From Paraburkholderia saeva (GTDB lineage Bacteria > Pseudomonadota > Gammaproteobacteria > Burkholderiales > Burkholderiaceae): a DNA stretch of 64,000 nucleotides. The stretch covers positions 124,001-188,000 of the forward strand of contig NZ_CAJQZC010000003.1 in the NCBI RefSeq assembly GCF_907164555.1, given 5' to 3'. A program made the translations under genes and the position numbers. Shown piece by piece: positions 18,995 through 27,954 of the stretch (within the stretch, counting starts at the first letter, position 1; each line of letters begins with the position of its first letter). The notes under the pieces are model-generated. The model saw only the letters and a program-made list of their open reading frames with translations, was not told the origin of the DNA and did no database searches.

Positions 18995-19795
18995 TCATCT
19001 AAACGCGCCCTTGCGTTCGTTCGCCTCCGGAAGCTGACGTGTCTCGCGCACCGAGCGCGGATGCCACAGCTTCGCGCCGCCTTCGATGCCGGCCTGGTTA
19101 GACACGATCGCCACGTTCGCCGGCAATTCGAACTTCAGGCGTGCTGCGTTGCCGCCGCCTATCCACAGCTTGTCGTAGTTCACGAGCGAAGCGAGGATAC
19201 CGATGATCTTGTGCACGCGGCGGTTCCATCGCTTGTCGCCGGCTTTCTCGCGCGCGGCGTTGCCGATGTACTCATCGTAAGCGCGGCCCTTGCTCACCGG
19301 GTGATGCGCGAGTTCGAGATGCGGCATCAGTTCGCCATCGCGAAAGAGGGCCGTGCCCGCGCCAGTGCCGAGCGTCAGCACGAACTCGATGCCTTTGCCT
19401 TCGATCGCGGCGAAGCCCTGCATTTCGGCGTCGTTGATCATGCGCACGGGCAGTGCGCCGAGGCGTGCCGACAGTTCGTCCGCGAGCGGAATGTCGTGCC
19501 AGCCCGTCACGCCAAAGTGCGGCGCCGTCAGGATGCGGTTGTTGCGCACGAAGCCGGGAAAGCCGATCGATATCTGCGTCGGCGGATGTTGCGCGACGAT
19601 CGGCGCAACCAGCGCGACCAGCGTATCGACGAGCTGGTCCGGCGTGCACGGATGCGGCGTCGCCACGCGCACGCGCTCTGTCAACATGTGTCCGGTGGCG
19701 TCGATGATCGCTGCCTTCAGGCCTGTGCCGCCGACGTCGATCGCCAGAATCTGCTCCGGTGCATGGATGATTTTCGGCTTGCGGGTTGTCACCAC
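18995..19795 (-). CDS. ppgK: ROK-family polyphosphate glucokinase-like protein
   Basis: A 266-residue kinase likely to phosphorylate glucose. It has the N-terminal phosphate loop LAIDVGGTGLKAAIID, the catalytic aspartate in INDAEMQG, the second phosphate motif LTLGTGAGTALF and the adenosine-side IGGGNAARL. Length and pattern resemble actinobacterial polyphosphate glucokinases more than E. coli Glk; use of polyphosphate rather than ATP is inferred only from this. The start is one of two adjacent GTG codons (19795 or 19792) preceded by AGGGG. It follows zwf, which would use its glucose-6-phosphate. Confidence 0.83.
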   Translation of the reverse strand: MVTTRKPKIIHAPEQILAIDVGGTGLKAAIIDATGHMLTERVRVATPHPCTPDQLVDTLVALVAPIVAQHPPTQISIGFPGFVRNNRILTAPHFGVTGWHDIPLADELSARLGALPVRMINDAEMQGFAAIEGKGIEFVLTLGTGAGTALFRDGELMPHLELAHHPVSKGRAYDEYIGNAAREKAGDKRWNRRVHKIIGILASLVNYDKLWIGGGNAARLKFELPANVAIVSNQAGIEGGAKLWHPRSVRETRQLPEANERKGAFR

Positions 19796-19841
19796 GTTTT
19801 TCCCCTGGTCGTGCTTCGTGCTGCGCGTCGTATGAATCGCG

Positions 19842-21476
19842 TTACTTCTTCTGCGTCGCGCTGTTTGCGTTGCTTGAGTGATCCACAGGTGCATCCGGCG
19901 CGAGCGGCCGCCACGCGCGTCCATCGCGGGCGAGTAGCGCATCGCTTTGCGCAGGCCCTGCGCTGCCCGCTGCATAACCGTCGACGGGCAACGGGCCGCC
20001 TTCCGGATGCAGCACGTCGTCCACGGCGGCCCAGCTCGTCTCGATGCTGTCGGCGCGCTGGAACAGGGTAGCGTCGCCCAGCATGCAGTCGTACAGCAGC
20101 GTCTCGTATCCGACGTTGGCGCGCTCCGCGAAGAAGTCGGCATAGTCGAACGCGGATTGCACCGGGCCGATCTGCATCACAGGCCCCGGCACCTTCACGT
20201 TGAAATCGAAGCGCGTGCCGTGCGCCGGGTCGATGCGCAGTGTGAGCACGTTGGGCGTCAGCACATCGACGGGCGTATCGCGAAAGAGCCGGAACGGTAC
20301 CGTCTTGAGTTGCACCGCGATTTCGGTGCGCCGTGCGGCGAGACGCTTGCCCGTGCGCAGATAAAACGGCACGCCCGCCCAGCGCCAGTTTTCGACGAAC
20401 ACGCGCGCCGCGGCGTACGTCTCCGTGTGGCTGTCCGCAGCGACGTCGGGTTCTTCACGATAGCCCGGGCCCGCGGGCCCTTTTTCATACTGGCCGAGCA
20501 CGACGTCGCGAGCATGCAGTGGCTGGATCGCATCGAAGATATCGGCCTTCCTGTCGCGCACGGCCTCGGCATCGAAGGAATTGGGCGGTTCCATGGCCAC
20601 CATGCCGAGCAGCTGGAACAGGTGATTCGGCAGCATGTCGCGAAACGCGCCCGTCTGTTCGTAGAACTTGCCGCGTCCTTCGACGCCGATCGTCTCCGCC
20701 GCCGTGATCTGCACGTGATCGATGTATTCGCGTCGCCAGACCGGCTCGAAGATGGCATTCGCGAAGCGCACGGCAAGGATGCTCTGCACCGTGTCCTTGC
20801 CAAGAAAATGGTCGATGCGATAAACCTGCGATTCCTTCGCGTAGCTCAGGATGTGCGCGTTGAGATCGCGCGCGGACGCGAGGTCGGTTCCGAACGGCTT
20901 TTCGACGACGAGACGTCGAAAGCCGCTGCCTTCGTCTTCTTTCAGCAAGCCCGCGCGGCCGAGATGTTCGACGATCGGTTTGAAGAAGCGCGACGTGACC
21001 GCGAGATAAAAGATCGCGTTGCTGCCCGAAGCTGAGATCAACTGCTTCAGGTTCGCGAACGTGTCGTCGGATTCGAATTCGCCGGCCACGTATTGCAATC
21101 GCTGTTCGACCCAGTCCCATGCCTTTTCGTCGAGTTGCGCGGTATGGAACGTGCTCGCCTTGTCGGCGGCGAACTGTTGCAATGATTTCTTGAGGTCGGC
21201 GCGCCATTCGGCGGTTTCGCGTTCGCCGTGATTCACGCCGATGATCTTCATGCCGGAGTCGAGCAGGCCGTCCACCGACAGGTTGTAGAGCGCAGGCATC
21301 AGCAGGCGCTTCGTCAGGTCGCCCCCCGCGCCGAAGATCACCAGCGTGCAGGGCGGCGCGGGATGCCTGCCTGCGGACGAAGGCGTCGCACCTCCCGGAC
21401 CGGAGCCCGCTTTCGCGCTCCCGCCGGCACTGGAAGCGGTATTGGCTGTCTGCGCTGCATTCGTTTCGTTCGACAT
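19842..21476 (-). CDS. zwf: Glucose-6-phosphate 1-dehydrogenase
   Basis: Zwf oxidises glucose-6-phosphate to 6-phosphogluconolactone with NADP or NAD, feeding the Entner-Doudoroff and pentose-phosphate routes. The 544-residue product has the coenzyme loop GAGGDLTKR (residues 49-57), the active site RIDHFLGK and the conserved EKPFGTDL. It has a Ser/Gly/Ala-rich extension of about 40 residues before the Rossmann fold, unusual compared with the 490-residue norm. ATG 21476 has AAGGAA upstream; the open frame continues but without similarity. It lies 46 nt before the glucokinase-like gene and 127 nt after the GH63 gene. Confidence 0.96.
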   Translation of the reverse strand: MSNETNAAQTANTASSAGGSAKAGSGPGGATPSSAGRHPAPPCTLVIFGAGGDLTKRLLMPALYNLSVDGLLDSGMKIIGVNHGERETAEWRADLKKSLQQFAADKASTFHTAQLDEKAWDWVEQRLQYVAGEFESDDTFANLKQLISASGSNAIFYLAVTSRFFKPIVEHLGRAGLLKEDEGSGFRRLVVEKPFGTDLASARDLNAHILSYAKESQVYRIDHFLGKDTVQSILAVRFANAIFEPVWRREYIDHVQITAAETIGVEGRGKFYEQTGAFRDMLPNHLFQLLGMVAMEPPNSFDAEAVRDRKADIFDAIQPLHARDVVLGQYEKGPAGPGYREEPDVAADSHTETYAAARVFVENWRWAGVPFYLRTGKRLAARRTEIAVQLKTVPFRLFRDTPVDVLTPNVLTLRIDPAHGTRFDFNVKVPGPVMQIGPVQSAFDYADFFAERANVGYETLLYDCMLGDATLFQRADSIETSWAAVDDVLHPEGGPLPVDGYAAGSAGPAQSDALLARDGRAWRPLAPDAPVDHSSNANSATQKK

Positions 21477-21603
21477 GGGGTCATTCCTTTGAGCCGGGCA
21501 CCGGGCGATATAGAAAAGACCACGGTCGAAGCCGCACAGTTCAAAACGTGCACGGAATTTCACCTGACGCAGGCGATCTGTCAGTTTGCTGCGCCAGGAC
21601 AGA

Positions 21604-24348
21604 TTACTTCGTGGCGAGCGCTTCTTCTGCTTCTCCCGCCACAGGCACGACGCCCGACTGTCCCATTTCGCGTGGTTGCAGCAGGAGCGCGACCAGCCCG
21701 CTCCAGCCCGTTTGATGCGATGCGCCGACGCCCCGGCCGTTGTCGCCATGAAAGTATTCGTGGAACAGCACGAGGTCGCTGGAACGCGGATCGGCCTCCA
21801 GCAGCGGATACGCGCCCATCACCGGACGATGCCCGTCGCGGTCTTTCAGGAACAGCGTGGTCACGCGCCGCGCGAGCTCATCCGCGACTTCGTTCAGCGA
21901 GTGGCAGTTCCCGGACCCCGTCGGATACTCAATGCGGAATTCATCGCCGTAATAGCGATGGAATTCGTAAAGCGATTCGATCAGCAGATAGTTGACCGGC
22001 ATCCAGACCGGTCCGCGCCAGTTCGAATTGCCGCCAAATACACGCGAATCCGATTCCGCCGGCAGGTACTTGATGCCGAAGCTGGCGCCATTGTGCTCAT
22101 ACACGAACGGATGATCGCGATGCACGCGCGAAAGCGCGCGCACGCCGTGGTCGGAGAGGAATTCGGTTTCATCGAGCACGCGGCGCAGCAGTGCTTTCAT
22201 GCGATGCCCGCGCAGCAGCGAAAGCAACAGGCTGTTGCCCTTGCCGGGTTCGTTCCAGCGCGACACAAGCCGCGCAAGATCGGGACGATGCTCGAGGAAC
22301 CAGACGAGCCGGTCGCGCAGGCCAGGCAGGTCGCCATGCAGACGCTCTTCGAGCACATGCACCGCAAAAAGCGGTATCAACCCGACGATCGAACGGATCC
22401 GCATCGGCACCATCGTGCCGTCGGGCAGACGCAGCTTGTCGTAGAAGAACTCGTCCTGCGAATCCCAGAGGCCGGTGTCGCAACCGTCTTCGCAACTCAC
22501 GGCTTCTGCGATGTACAGAAAGTGCTCGAAGAACTTCACGCCGATATCGACGAACACGTGATTGGCGTACGCCAGTTCCAGCGCGATACGCATCAGGTCG
22601 AGCGCATACGCGGCCATCCAGGCCGTGCCATCGGCCTGATCGATGTGGCCGCCCGTCGGTAGGGGCGATGAGCGATCGAAGATGCCGACGTTGTCGAGTC
22701 CGAGAAAGCCGCCCTGAAAAATGTTGTGACCGTCGGCGTCCTTGCGGTTCACCCACCACGAGAAGTTGAGCAGTAACTTGTGGAACACCAGTTCGAGGAA
22801 ATCGCGATCGGCCTTGCCGGTAATCGCGCGGTCGATTTCATAGACGCGCCACGTTGCCCACGCGTGCACGGGTGGATTGGCGTCGCTGAACGCCCATTCG
22901 TACGCGGGGAGCTGACCGTTCGGATGCTGGTAGCGATCCTTCACGAGCAGCAGCAACTGCCGCTTCGCAAACGCGGGGTCGATCAACGCGAAGGCGGCTG
23001 CATGAAACGCGAGATCCCACGATGCGTACCACGGGTATTCCCATTTGTCCGGCATCGACACGATGTCCGCGTTGCACAGATGCCGCCAGTCGGCGTTGCG
23101 GCCGCGCTTGCGACGCGCGGCGGGTGCGGGCTGCGCCTGGTCGCCGTCCATCCAGCGCTGGACGTCGAACTGGTAGTACTGCTTCGACCAGAGCATGCCG
23201 GCAAGCGCCTGACGTTGAACGAGCCGCGCATCGGGGTCGTCCATTTCGTGCTGCAAAGCCGCATAGAATTCGTTCGCTTCCGCGATGCGATGCGCGAAGA
23301 GCGCATCGACATCGAGGGGTACTTCGTCCGGGCCGGACTCACGTCGCCAGCGCAGGAATATGACGGCCCGGGCGTGCGGTGCCATTTCGAGGTGCACATG
23401 GGCACCGGCTTTCGTGCCGCTGTCGCGACGCACCGCATCGGCGTCGCCGTGTACGAGGTAATCGTTGAAGCCGTCCTTGAACGGACCTGCGCCGTCGGTA
23501 TTGAACAGCCGCCGGACGTTCGTTTCGTTCTCGCAGAAGAGCCACGTTACTTCGGGCGTAATCGTCGTATCTTTCGACGGCTGGACCCACGCCGTCACGA
23601 CGAGCGGATCGTGCCCCTGCATGCGTCCGGTCAGATGCGGCGCGCTGTGTGAATCAGGACTTTTCGTCAGTGAAGGCTTGTCCTTCAGGCCCTTCCACGA
23701 CCACTTGTTGCGCGCCCAGATCTGCGGCAGCACGTCGAGCGAAGCCGCTTTATCCGCACGGTTCTCGACGCTCACGCGCATCACGATGTCGTCCACGGCG
23801 TGCTTCGCGTATTCGACATCGACGTCGAAGTAGCAGTTGTCGTCGAATACGCCAGTGTCGAGGATCTCGTACTCCGGCACGTCCGCGCCGCGTCGCGCAT
23901 TTTCCTCGATCAGGTCGGCGTACGGATAGGCCGCGTGCGGGTACTTGTAGAGCATGCGCATGTACGAATGCGTCGGCGTGCCGTCGAGGTAGAAGTACAG
24001 CTCCTTGACGTCCTCGCCGTGGTTGCCCTGCTCGTTCGTGAGACCGAACAGCCGTTCCTTGAGGATGGCATCGCGACCGTTCCAGAGCGCGAGCGAGACG
24101 CACCAGCTGAGCGTGTCGTCACCGAAACCGGCGATGCCGTCCTCGCCCCAGCGATAGGCGCGGCTGCGCGCGTGATCGTGCGGGAAATAGTCCCACGCCG
24201 TGCCGTTTTCGCTGTAATCCTCACGCACCGTGCCCCATTGGCGTTCGCTGAGATACGGCCCCCAGCGTTGCCAGCGGGCGCATTCACCCGAATGCAGACG
24301 ACGGCCTTCGGTAGTCTCAAGAACATTGACGGCGCGCAGCGGTGACAT
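21604..24348 (-). CDS. GH63-type glucosidase (MGH1-like glycoside hydrolase)
   Basis: A 914-residue cytosolic protein without a signal peptide, resembling bacterial GH63/MGH1-like glucosidases of (alpha/alpha)6 toroid fold. Supporting segments are the N-terminal YLSERQWGTVREDYS, HDHARSRAYRWGEDGIAG and the late NWRGPVWMPVNYLLIESLYEFH, a signature of this superfamily. The exact substrate cannot be told. A role in trimming alpha-glucosides or trehalose-type sugars is inferred from its neighbours: debranching enzyme upstream, zwf and glucokinase downstream, and the large glucan cluster 5 kb away. The start at ATG 24348 is the first in-frame Met. Confidence 0.85.
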   Translation of the reverse strand: MSPLRAVNVLETTEGRRLHSGECARWQRWGPYLSERQWGTVREDYSENGTAWDYFPHDHARSRAYRWGEDGIAGFGDDTLSWCVSLALWNGRDAILKERLFGLTNEQGNHGEDVKELYFYLDGTPTHSYMRMLYKYPHAAYPYADLIEENARRGADVPEYEILDTGVFDDNCYFDVDVEYAKHAVDDIVMRVSVENRADKAASLDVLPQIWARNKWSWKGLKDKPSLTKSPDSHSAPHLTGRMQGHDPLVVTAWVQPSKDTTITPEVTWLFCENETNVRRLFNTDGAGPFKDGFNDYLVHGDADAVRRDSGTKAGAHVHLEMAPHARAVIFLRWRRESGPDEVPLDVDALFAHRIAEANEFYAALQHEMDDPDARLVQRQALAGMLWSKQYYQFDVQRWMDGDQAQPAPAARRKRGRNADWRHLCNADIVSMPDKWEYPWYASWDLAFHAAAFALIDPAFAKRQLLLLVKDRYQHPNGQLPAYEWAFSDANPPVHAWATWRVYEIDRAITGKADRDFLELVFHKLLLNFSWWVNRKDADGHNIFQGGFLGLDNVGIFDRSSPLPTGGHIDQADGTAWMAAYALDLMRIALELAYANHVFVDIGVKFFEHFLYIAEAVSCEDGCDTGLWDSQDEFFYDKLRLPDGTMVPMRIRSIVGLIPLFAVHVLEERLHGDLPGLRDRLVWFLEHRPDLARLVSRWNEPGKGNSLLLSLLRGHRMKALLRRVLDETEFLSDHGVRALSRVHRDHPFVYEHNGASFGIKYLPAESDSRVFGGNSNWRGPVWMPVNYLLIESLYEFHRYYGDEFRIEYPTGSGNCHSLNEVADELARRVTTLFLKDRDGHRPVMGAYPLLEADPRSSDLVLFHEYFHGDNGRGVGASHQTGWSGLVALLLQPREMGQSGVVPVAGEAEEALATK

Positions 24349-24415
24349 AGACGTGTCCTTTAGCTTGGGCCCTGGCGGTCAGACGCACATCGTAGCGCGG
24401 TTTGGCAAGCCCGGC

Positions 24416-26359
24416 TCACATACGTGCGAGCAGGCTTTCCACCCGCAGCAGTTCGCCCAGCGACCACGCCTGGAACGGTGTGCCGCCGGGTTTGTGCGGT
24501 GCGTCACCGTCCGCCACTTCGGACGCGTGGTCGAGCCCGGCATGATCGAGATGCGCGTGTAGCGGCGCCAGAAAACCGGCCTCGGCTTCGGCGCGGCTCA
24601 CGCCATTCATGCCGTGCACGCGCAGCCACGCTTCGACGAACGGGCCGAGCAGCCACGGCCACACGGTGCCCTGATGATATGCGCCATCGCGCTCGAGTGG
24701 GCCGCCGCCGTAGTGCGCACAATAGGCGTGATCCGACGGCGCGAGCGTGCGCAGACCGACGGGCGTCAGCAGATGCGTCTGCACCTGCTCGACGACCGTT
24801 CGCGCGGCCGCACCTTCAAGCAGCGCGAACGGCAGACCACCGACGGCAAAGATCTGGTTTGGCCGCAGCGCGGGATCGACCTGTCCCTCCACATGATCGA
24901 CATCGACGACATCGAAGAGCGCGCCCGTTGACGAATCGATAAAGCGGGCATTGAACGCCTGCGAAGCGCGTGTCGCAAGGTCTTGCCATTGCGCGTTCCA
25001 CGCAGATGCAATACGCAAGGCGTTGATCCACAGCGCCTCTATCTCGACGGGCTTGCCGATGCGCGGCGTGACGACCCAGTCGCCGGCGCGCGCGTCCATC
25101 CACGTCAGCTGCATTCCCGGGACGCCGGCGCGCAGCAGGCCGTCGGTATCGGCTGCGATGCCGTAGCGCGTGCCGTTCGAATAGCCGGTGAGAATCGCAT
25201 CGACGGTCTGCTGCAGACGCGTGCGTGTTGCAGGGCTCGCATGATCCGTCGCGAGGTAGTCGTGCACAGCGATCGCAAACCAGAGCGATGCATCGACGGA
25301 GTTGTATTCCGGTGCGTTGCTGTAATCGGGGAAGCGGTTGGGCAGCATGCCTTCGGACAGCGTGGCGGACCATTCGAGCAGGATCGATTCCGCTTCGGCG
25401 AGCCGGCCCGATGTAATGAGCAGCCCCCGCATCGCGATGAACGTGTCGCGGCCCCAGTCTGTGAACCACGGGAATCCGGCGATGATCGTACGGCCCGTAT
25501 TGCGCGATACGACATACGCATCGGCCGATCGTTGCAGACGTGAACCGAACGCAGCGCGGCGCTGCTGTTCGATGTCGGCAAGTTCGCGGGCGTGTTGTGC
25601 CGGAGCGCTCGTAGCATGGGTCTGCTGCGGGTCTTGCGCATTCGCGCTCAGAATCATGAGCGCTTCGCCGCTGGCGAGATCGAAGGAAAACACGCCGGGC
25701 GTGGCGAGGTCTTCGGTGAAATCGAGGCCGCGTTCGCGCTCGCGGACGTAGCAGAAGTTGCGATACCAGTCGGGCGTATGTGCATACGTGCCGTTGGTCA
25801 ATGCGTGAACGACCGGCAGATCGCCGTACGGCTGCCAGCTGATGCGCGCGCCGTCCTGCTGCGCGTTGAAGTTGAACGCCGGATTCTCGTGATGCAGCGC
25901 GTGATAGTCGCGGCCAGACAGCAGCGGCCGCACCTTCAGGATCAGATTGCCCGCAAGCGTGCCGTGACGTTCGAGCCGCCAGCGCAGCACGGTTTCGCCG
26001 CTCGCCTTCGCGACGAATATTTCGACGGTCAGCGCAGTGGCCGCATCGATCTGCAGGCGCCACGTCGGCCACGGTTCGGTATCGAAGCTGAGGATGCGCG
26101 TTGCGATGTCGGGATAAACGAGGTCGGGCGCGTAGCGCTGCATCGTGAGCGGATAGCGCGCGCCGTTCCCTTCGAGCCACGCTTCGACCCCGTTCACGAG
26201 CACGATGCGTCCTGTCTTCGACGCAGCGAGCAGCAGCGCGTGGTAGCGACGCGTGCGCGCCGTGCCGACCGTGCCCGATGCAAAGCCGCCGAAGGCGTCG
26301 GCCTCAAGCCATTCGTCTTCGAGTCGTGTGTCTTCGATGGGCGCGGCGATATGGGTCAT
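24416..26359 (-). CDS. Archaeal-type amylo-alpha-1,6-glucosidase (glycogen debranching enzyme)
   Basis: A 647-residue protein with an N-terminal glycogen-debranching domain (WLEADAFGGFASGTVGTARTRRYHALL) and a C-terminal (alpha/alpha)6 catalytic domain. That domain has AGFPWFTDWGRDTFIAMRGLL, a hallmark of GDE_C/GH133 enzymes, and GAYHQGTVWPWLLGPF. It would remove alpha-1,6-linked glucose from glycogen or limit dextrin and release free glucose for the nearby glucokinase. It heads a minus-strand run with GH63, zwf and the glucokinase-like gene. It differs in family from GlgX further along, so this genome has two kinds of debranching enzyme. Confidence 0.9.
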   Translation of the reverse strand: MTHIAAPIEDTRLEDEWLEADAFGGFASGTVGTARTRRYHALLLAASKTGRIVLVNGVEAWLEGNGARYPLTMQRYAPDLVYPDIATRILSFDTEPWPTWRLQIDAATALTVEIFVAKASGETVLRWRLERHGTLAGNLILKVRPLLSGRDYHALHHENPAFNFNAQQDGARISWQPYGDLPVVHALTNGTYAHTPDWYRNFCYVRERERGLDFTEDLATPGVFSFDLASGEALMILSANAQDPQQTHATSAPAQHARELADIEQQRRAAFGSRLQRSADAYVVSRNTGRTIIAGFPWFTDWGRDTFIAMRGLLITSGRLAEAESILLEWSATLSEGMLPNRFPDYSNAPEYNSVDASLWFAIAVHDYLATDHASPATRTRLQQTVDAILTGYSNGTRYGIAADTDGLLRAGVPGMQLTWMDARAGDWVVTPRIGKPVEIEALWINALRIASAWNAQWQDLATRASQAFNARFIDSSTGALFDVVDVDHVEGQVDPALRPNQIFAVGGLPFALLEGAAARTVVEQVQTHLLTPVGLRTLAPSDHAYCAHYGGGPLERDGAYHQGTVWPWLLGPFVEAWLRVHGMNGVSRAEAEAGFLAPLHAHLDHAGLDHASEVADGDAPHKPGGTPFQAWSLGELLRVESLLARM

Positions 26360-26505
26360 TGGCGTTGTTCGGCGACGTCGCGCGTCAGCGATGGAGGGAT
26401 CGGTCGGGCACCGTCCGATTTTATCGGCTTAAGTGCGCTCGTGTTTCCAGTGTGCCGCATGCATCGTTCGTGTGATTTCTCTTTCTTCAACCTTTTCGCT
26501 GAACG

Positions 26506-27039
26506 TCAGTCGAGAAAGACGTAATCGGCGAGGTAAGGGCTTCGGCCTTCCTGGCCTTCCTGCGTGCAGGGCTGAAGCGGCGCGGCGCCGCCTCGCGTGT
26601 TCCAGCGTTGCACGTAACGCACTGACGCCAGTTCCCCAGGTGCGCCTGCGCTGGTCGCCTTCAGTAATAGCAAAGGAATGCTGCCAGGCTGTTGCGCATT
26701 CGGCATTTGTTGAAGCACCTTGCCAGTTATCTTGCTGCCATCCGTCGCTTCCCAGCTCGGGCCGGCATAGTGTTTTGCCACCAGTTTTCCCGATCCGTCG
26801 TACAGGTCAGCCTGCGGCGATTTAAACGTCCACACCAGATGATGGCTCTGGTCGGGCTTGCACACGTAGATCTGCACGCCGGATGCCGCAAGCGATGCGA
26901 CTACATGGTGTGCATCGGCGGGTTCCAGTTCGGATGGCGGAGCAGTCTGCGCGCTCGCGATGCAGCTCGCCGCGAGCCCTGCGCAACATGAAAGGATACA
27001 GCGAGCAGGGCGGTCCATACGATAAGCGTTGCGTGTCAT
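26506..27039 (-). CDS. DUF3455 domain-containing exported protein
   Basis: A 177-residue protein with an N-terminal hydrophobic export signal (CILSCCAGLAASCIASAQ). The mature domain resembles DUF3455, with GVQIYVCKP, a W-x-F-KSPQADLYDGSGK stretch, HYAGPSWEATDGSKITG and a terminal YVFLD. Function is not known. Cysteines near the middle and the C-terminus (KPD...QPCTQEG) could form a disulfide in the periplasm. It lies 60 nt downstream of the SnoaL-like gene on the same strand. Confidence 0.75.
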   Translation of the reverse strand: MTRNAYRMDRPARCILSCCAGLAASCIASAQTAPPSELEPADAHHVVASLAASGVQIYVCKPDQSHHLVWTFKSPQADLYDGSGKLVAKHYAGPSWEATDGSKITGKVLQQMPNAQQPGSIPLLLLKATSAGAPGELASVRYVQRWNTRGGAAPLQPCTQEGQEGRSPYLADYVFLD

Positions 27040-27099
27040 ATGTCCTCCGGGGCGATGCGGCCGGTTAGTCCGGATGCGCGAAGCCGCGCTGTCAGCCTT

Positions 27100-27579
27100 T
27101 CAGCCGCGTGCAGCCTTCGTACGCCACGCGTCGAGGCCACGTCGCGCCTGTTTGCGGATTGCACCCTGAACAAAGGGCGTCCATCCCAGCAGCGTACCCT
27201 TGATTCCCAGTGCCTGTCGCGTCCAGCTCCACAGGGCGAAGGTATCGCGCTGCTCGACGATGAGCCCGCCGCGAAAGCGAAAACGCGACTGGACGTGATT
27301 GACCACGGAACGCCCGCTTTGCGTGAACACGTAACGGGCAATCCATTTTGCGCTGCCGCCTGTCTCGCTGGCTTCGACGTCGTCGAAGGAAACGGAAAAC
27401 GCCTGCGCCCGCTGTGTAAGCATGCGCCACATATCGCCCGCCTCGCGACCACGCAGCTCCCCAAACACCGGATCGCTGAAAACGATGTCTTCGGCATAAC
27501 ACGCGCTCATCTCCTCCGCGTCCAGCCGCTGGAATGCCCGATAGAAACGCTCGATCAGGGCTGCGTTCGCATGGTCCAT
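27100..27579 (-). CDS. NTF2-like (SnoaL-type) protein
   Basis: A 159-residue protein with a cone-shaped NTF2-like fold pattern: ANAALIERFYRAFQRLDAEEMSACYAEDIVFSDPVFGELRG is visible in pieces, followed by a central beta sheet (WIARYVFTQSGRSVVNHVQSRFRF) and a helical C-terminal tail rich in Arg. These proteins are often small-molecule isomerases or binding subunits, and no substrate can be assigned. The ATG at 27579 with a GGGGGA ribosome site is preferred over an upstream in-frame start at 27618. Confidence 0.78.
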   Translation of the reverse strand: MDHANAALIERFYRAFQRLDAEEMSACYAEDIVFSDPVFGELRGREAGDMWRMLTQRAQAFSVSFDDVEASETGGSAKWIARYVFTQSGRSVVNHVQSRFRFRGGLIVEQRDTFALWSWTRQALGIKGTLLGWTPFVQGAIRKQARRGLDAWRTKAARG

Positions 27580-27728
27580 TTTTATGATCCCCCTGTGTGA
27601 TCCCGGAATATGCGGCATGAAGGTCCTGCGAAACGGCAGGCCACGTTTTGCTGGTCCAACCGGAGGCTGCCTGCAACAAGGGTGCCTGTCCAGTGGCGGG
27701 CGGTTTTCCGAAGGGATTCACCATTTTT

Positions 27729-27752
27729 CGTTATATCCGATAGAATATATCG
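27729..27752. promoter_or_regulatory. ModE-box-like dyad upstream of the DUF2325 gene
   Basis: A 24-bp dyad with half-sites CGTTATATC and AATATATCG separated by CGATAG; the half-sites match at 7 of 9 symmetric positions. The left half-site matches the CGTTATAT of known E. coli ModE operators. The whole has the same length and spacing as the two better-supported sites at 30938 and 62849. A TAGAAT at 27741-27746 inside it could be the -10 of a plus-strand promoter. It lies about 200 nt before the DUF2325 start. Confidence 0.45.
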
Positions 27753-27895
27753 ATGCGCATGCCGGACGACCTCATCGAGGGCAGCAGGCGCTGAACATCA
27801 TATGGAGTGGGGGTCGGCTCGCAGTCGGCGCATGGTTTCTGATCGCGCGATGTGGCCCGTGAGCCATCGGGCGATTTCGTGTCGTCGATTGTTGG

Positions 27896-27907
27896 GGAAG
27901 CGCTTCC
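27896..27907. promoter_or_regulatory. 12-bp perfect palindrome, LacI/GalR-operator-like
   Basis: GGAAGCGCTTCC is a perfect palindrome with a CG centre, of the type bound by LacI/GalR-family regulators. It lies 47 nt before the DUF2325 start. No LacI-family gene is present in the window, so its use is only a guess. Confidence 0.25.
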
Positions 27908-27954
27908 GATAGCGCGAAACTTGCCGTAAAACCGGAACAGGATTCGAGGTCATC

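Larger units (their letters stand above)
27580..27954. other. Divergent intergenic region
   Basis: These 375 nt between the NTF2-like gene (minus) and the DUF2325 gene (plus) hold no gene. They contain the AT-rich ModE-like dyad at 27729-27752 with a TAGAAT -10-like box inside it, a GCCCG/CGGGC mini-hairpin (27855-27872) and a 12-bp perfect palindrome at 27896-27907. Such a long leader suggests regulation of the DUF2325 gene. Confidence 0.6.
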
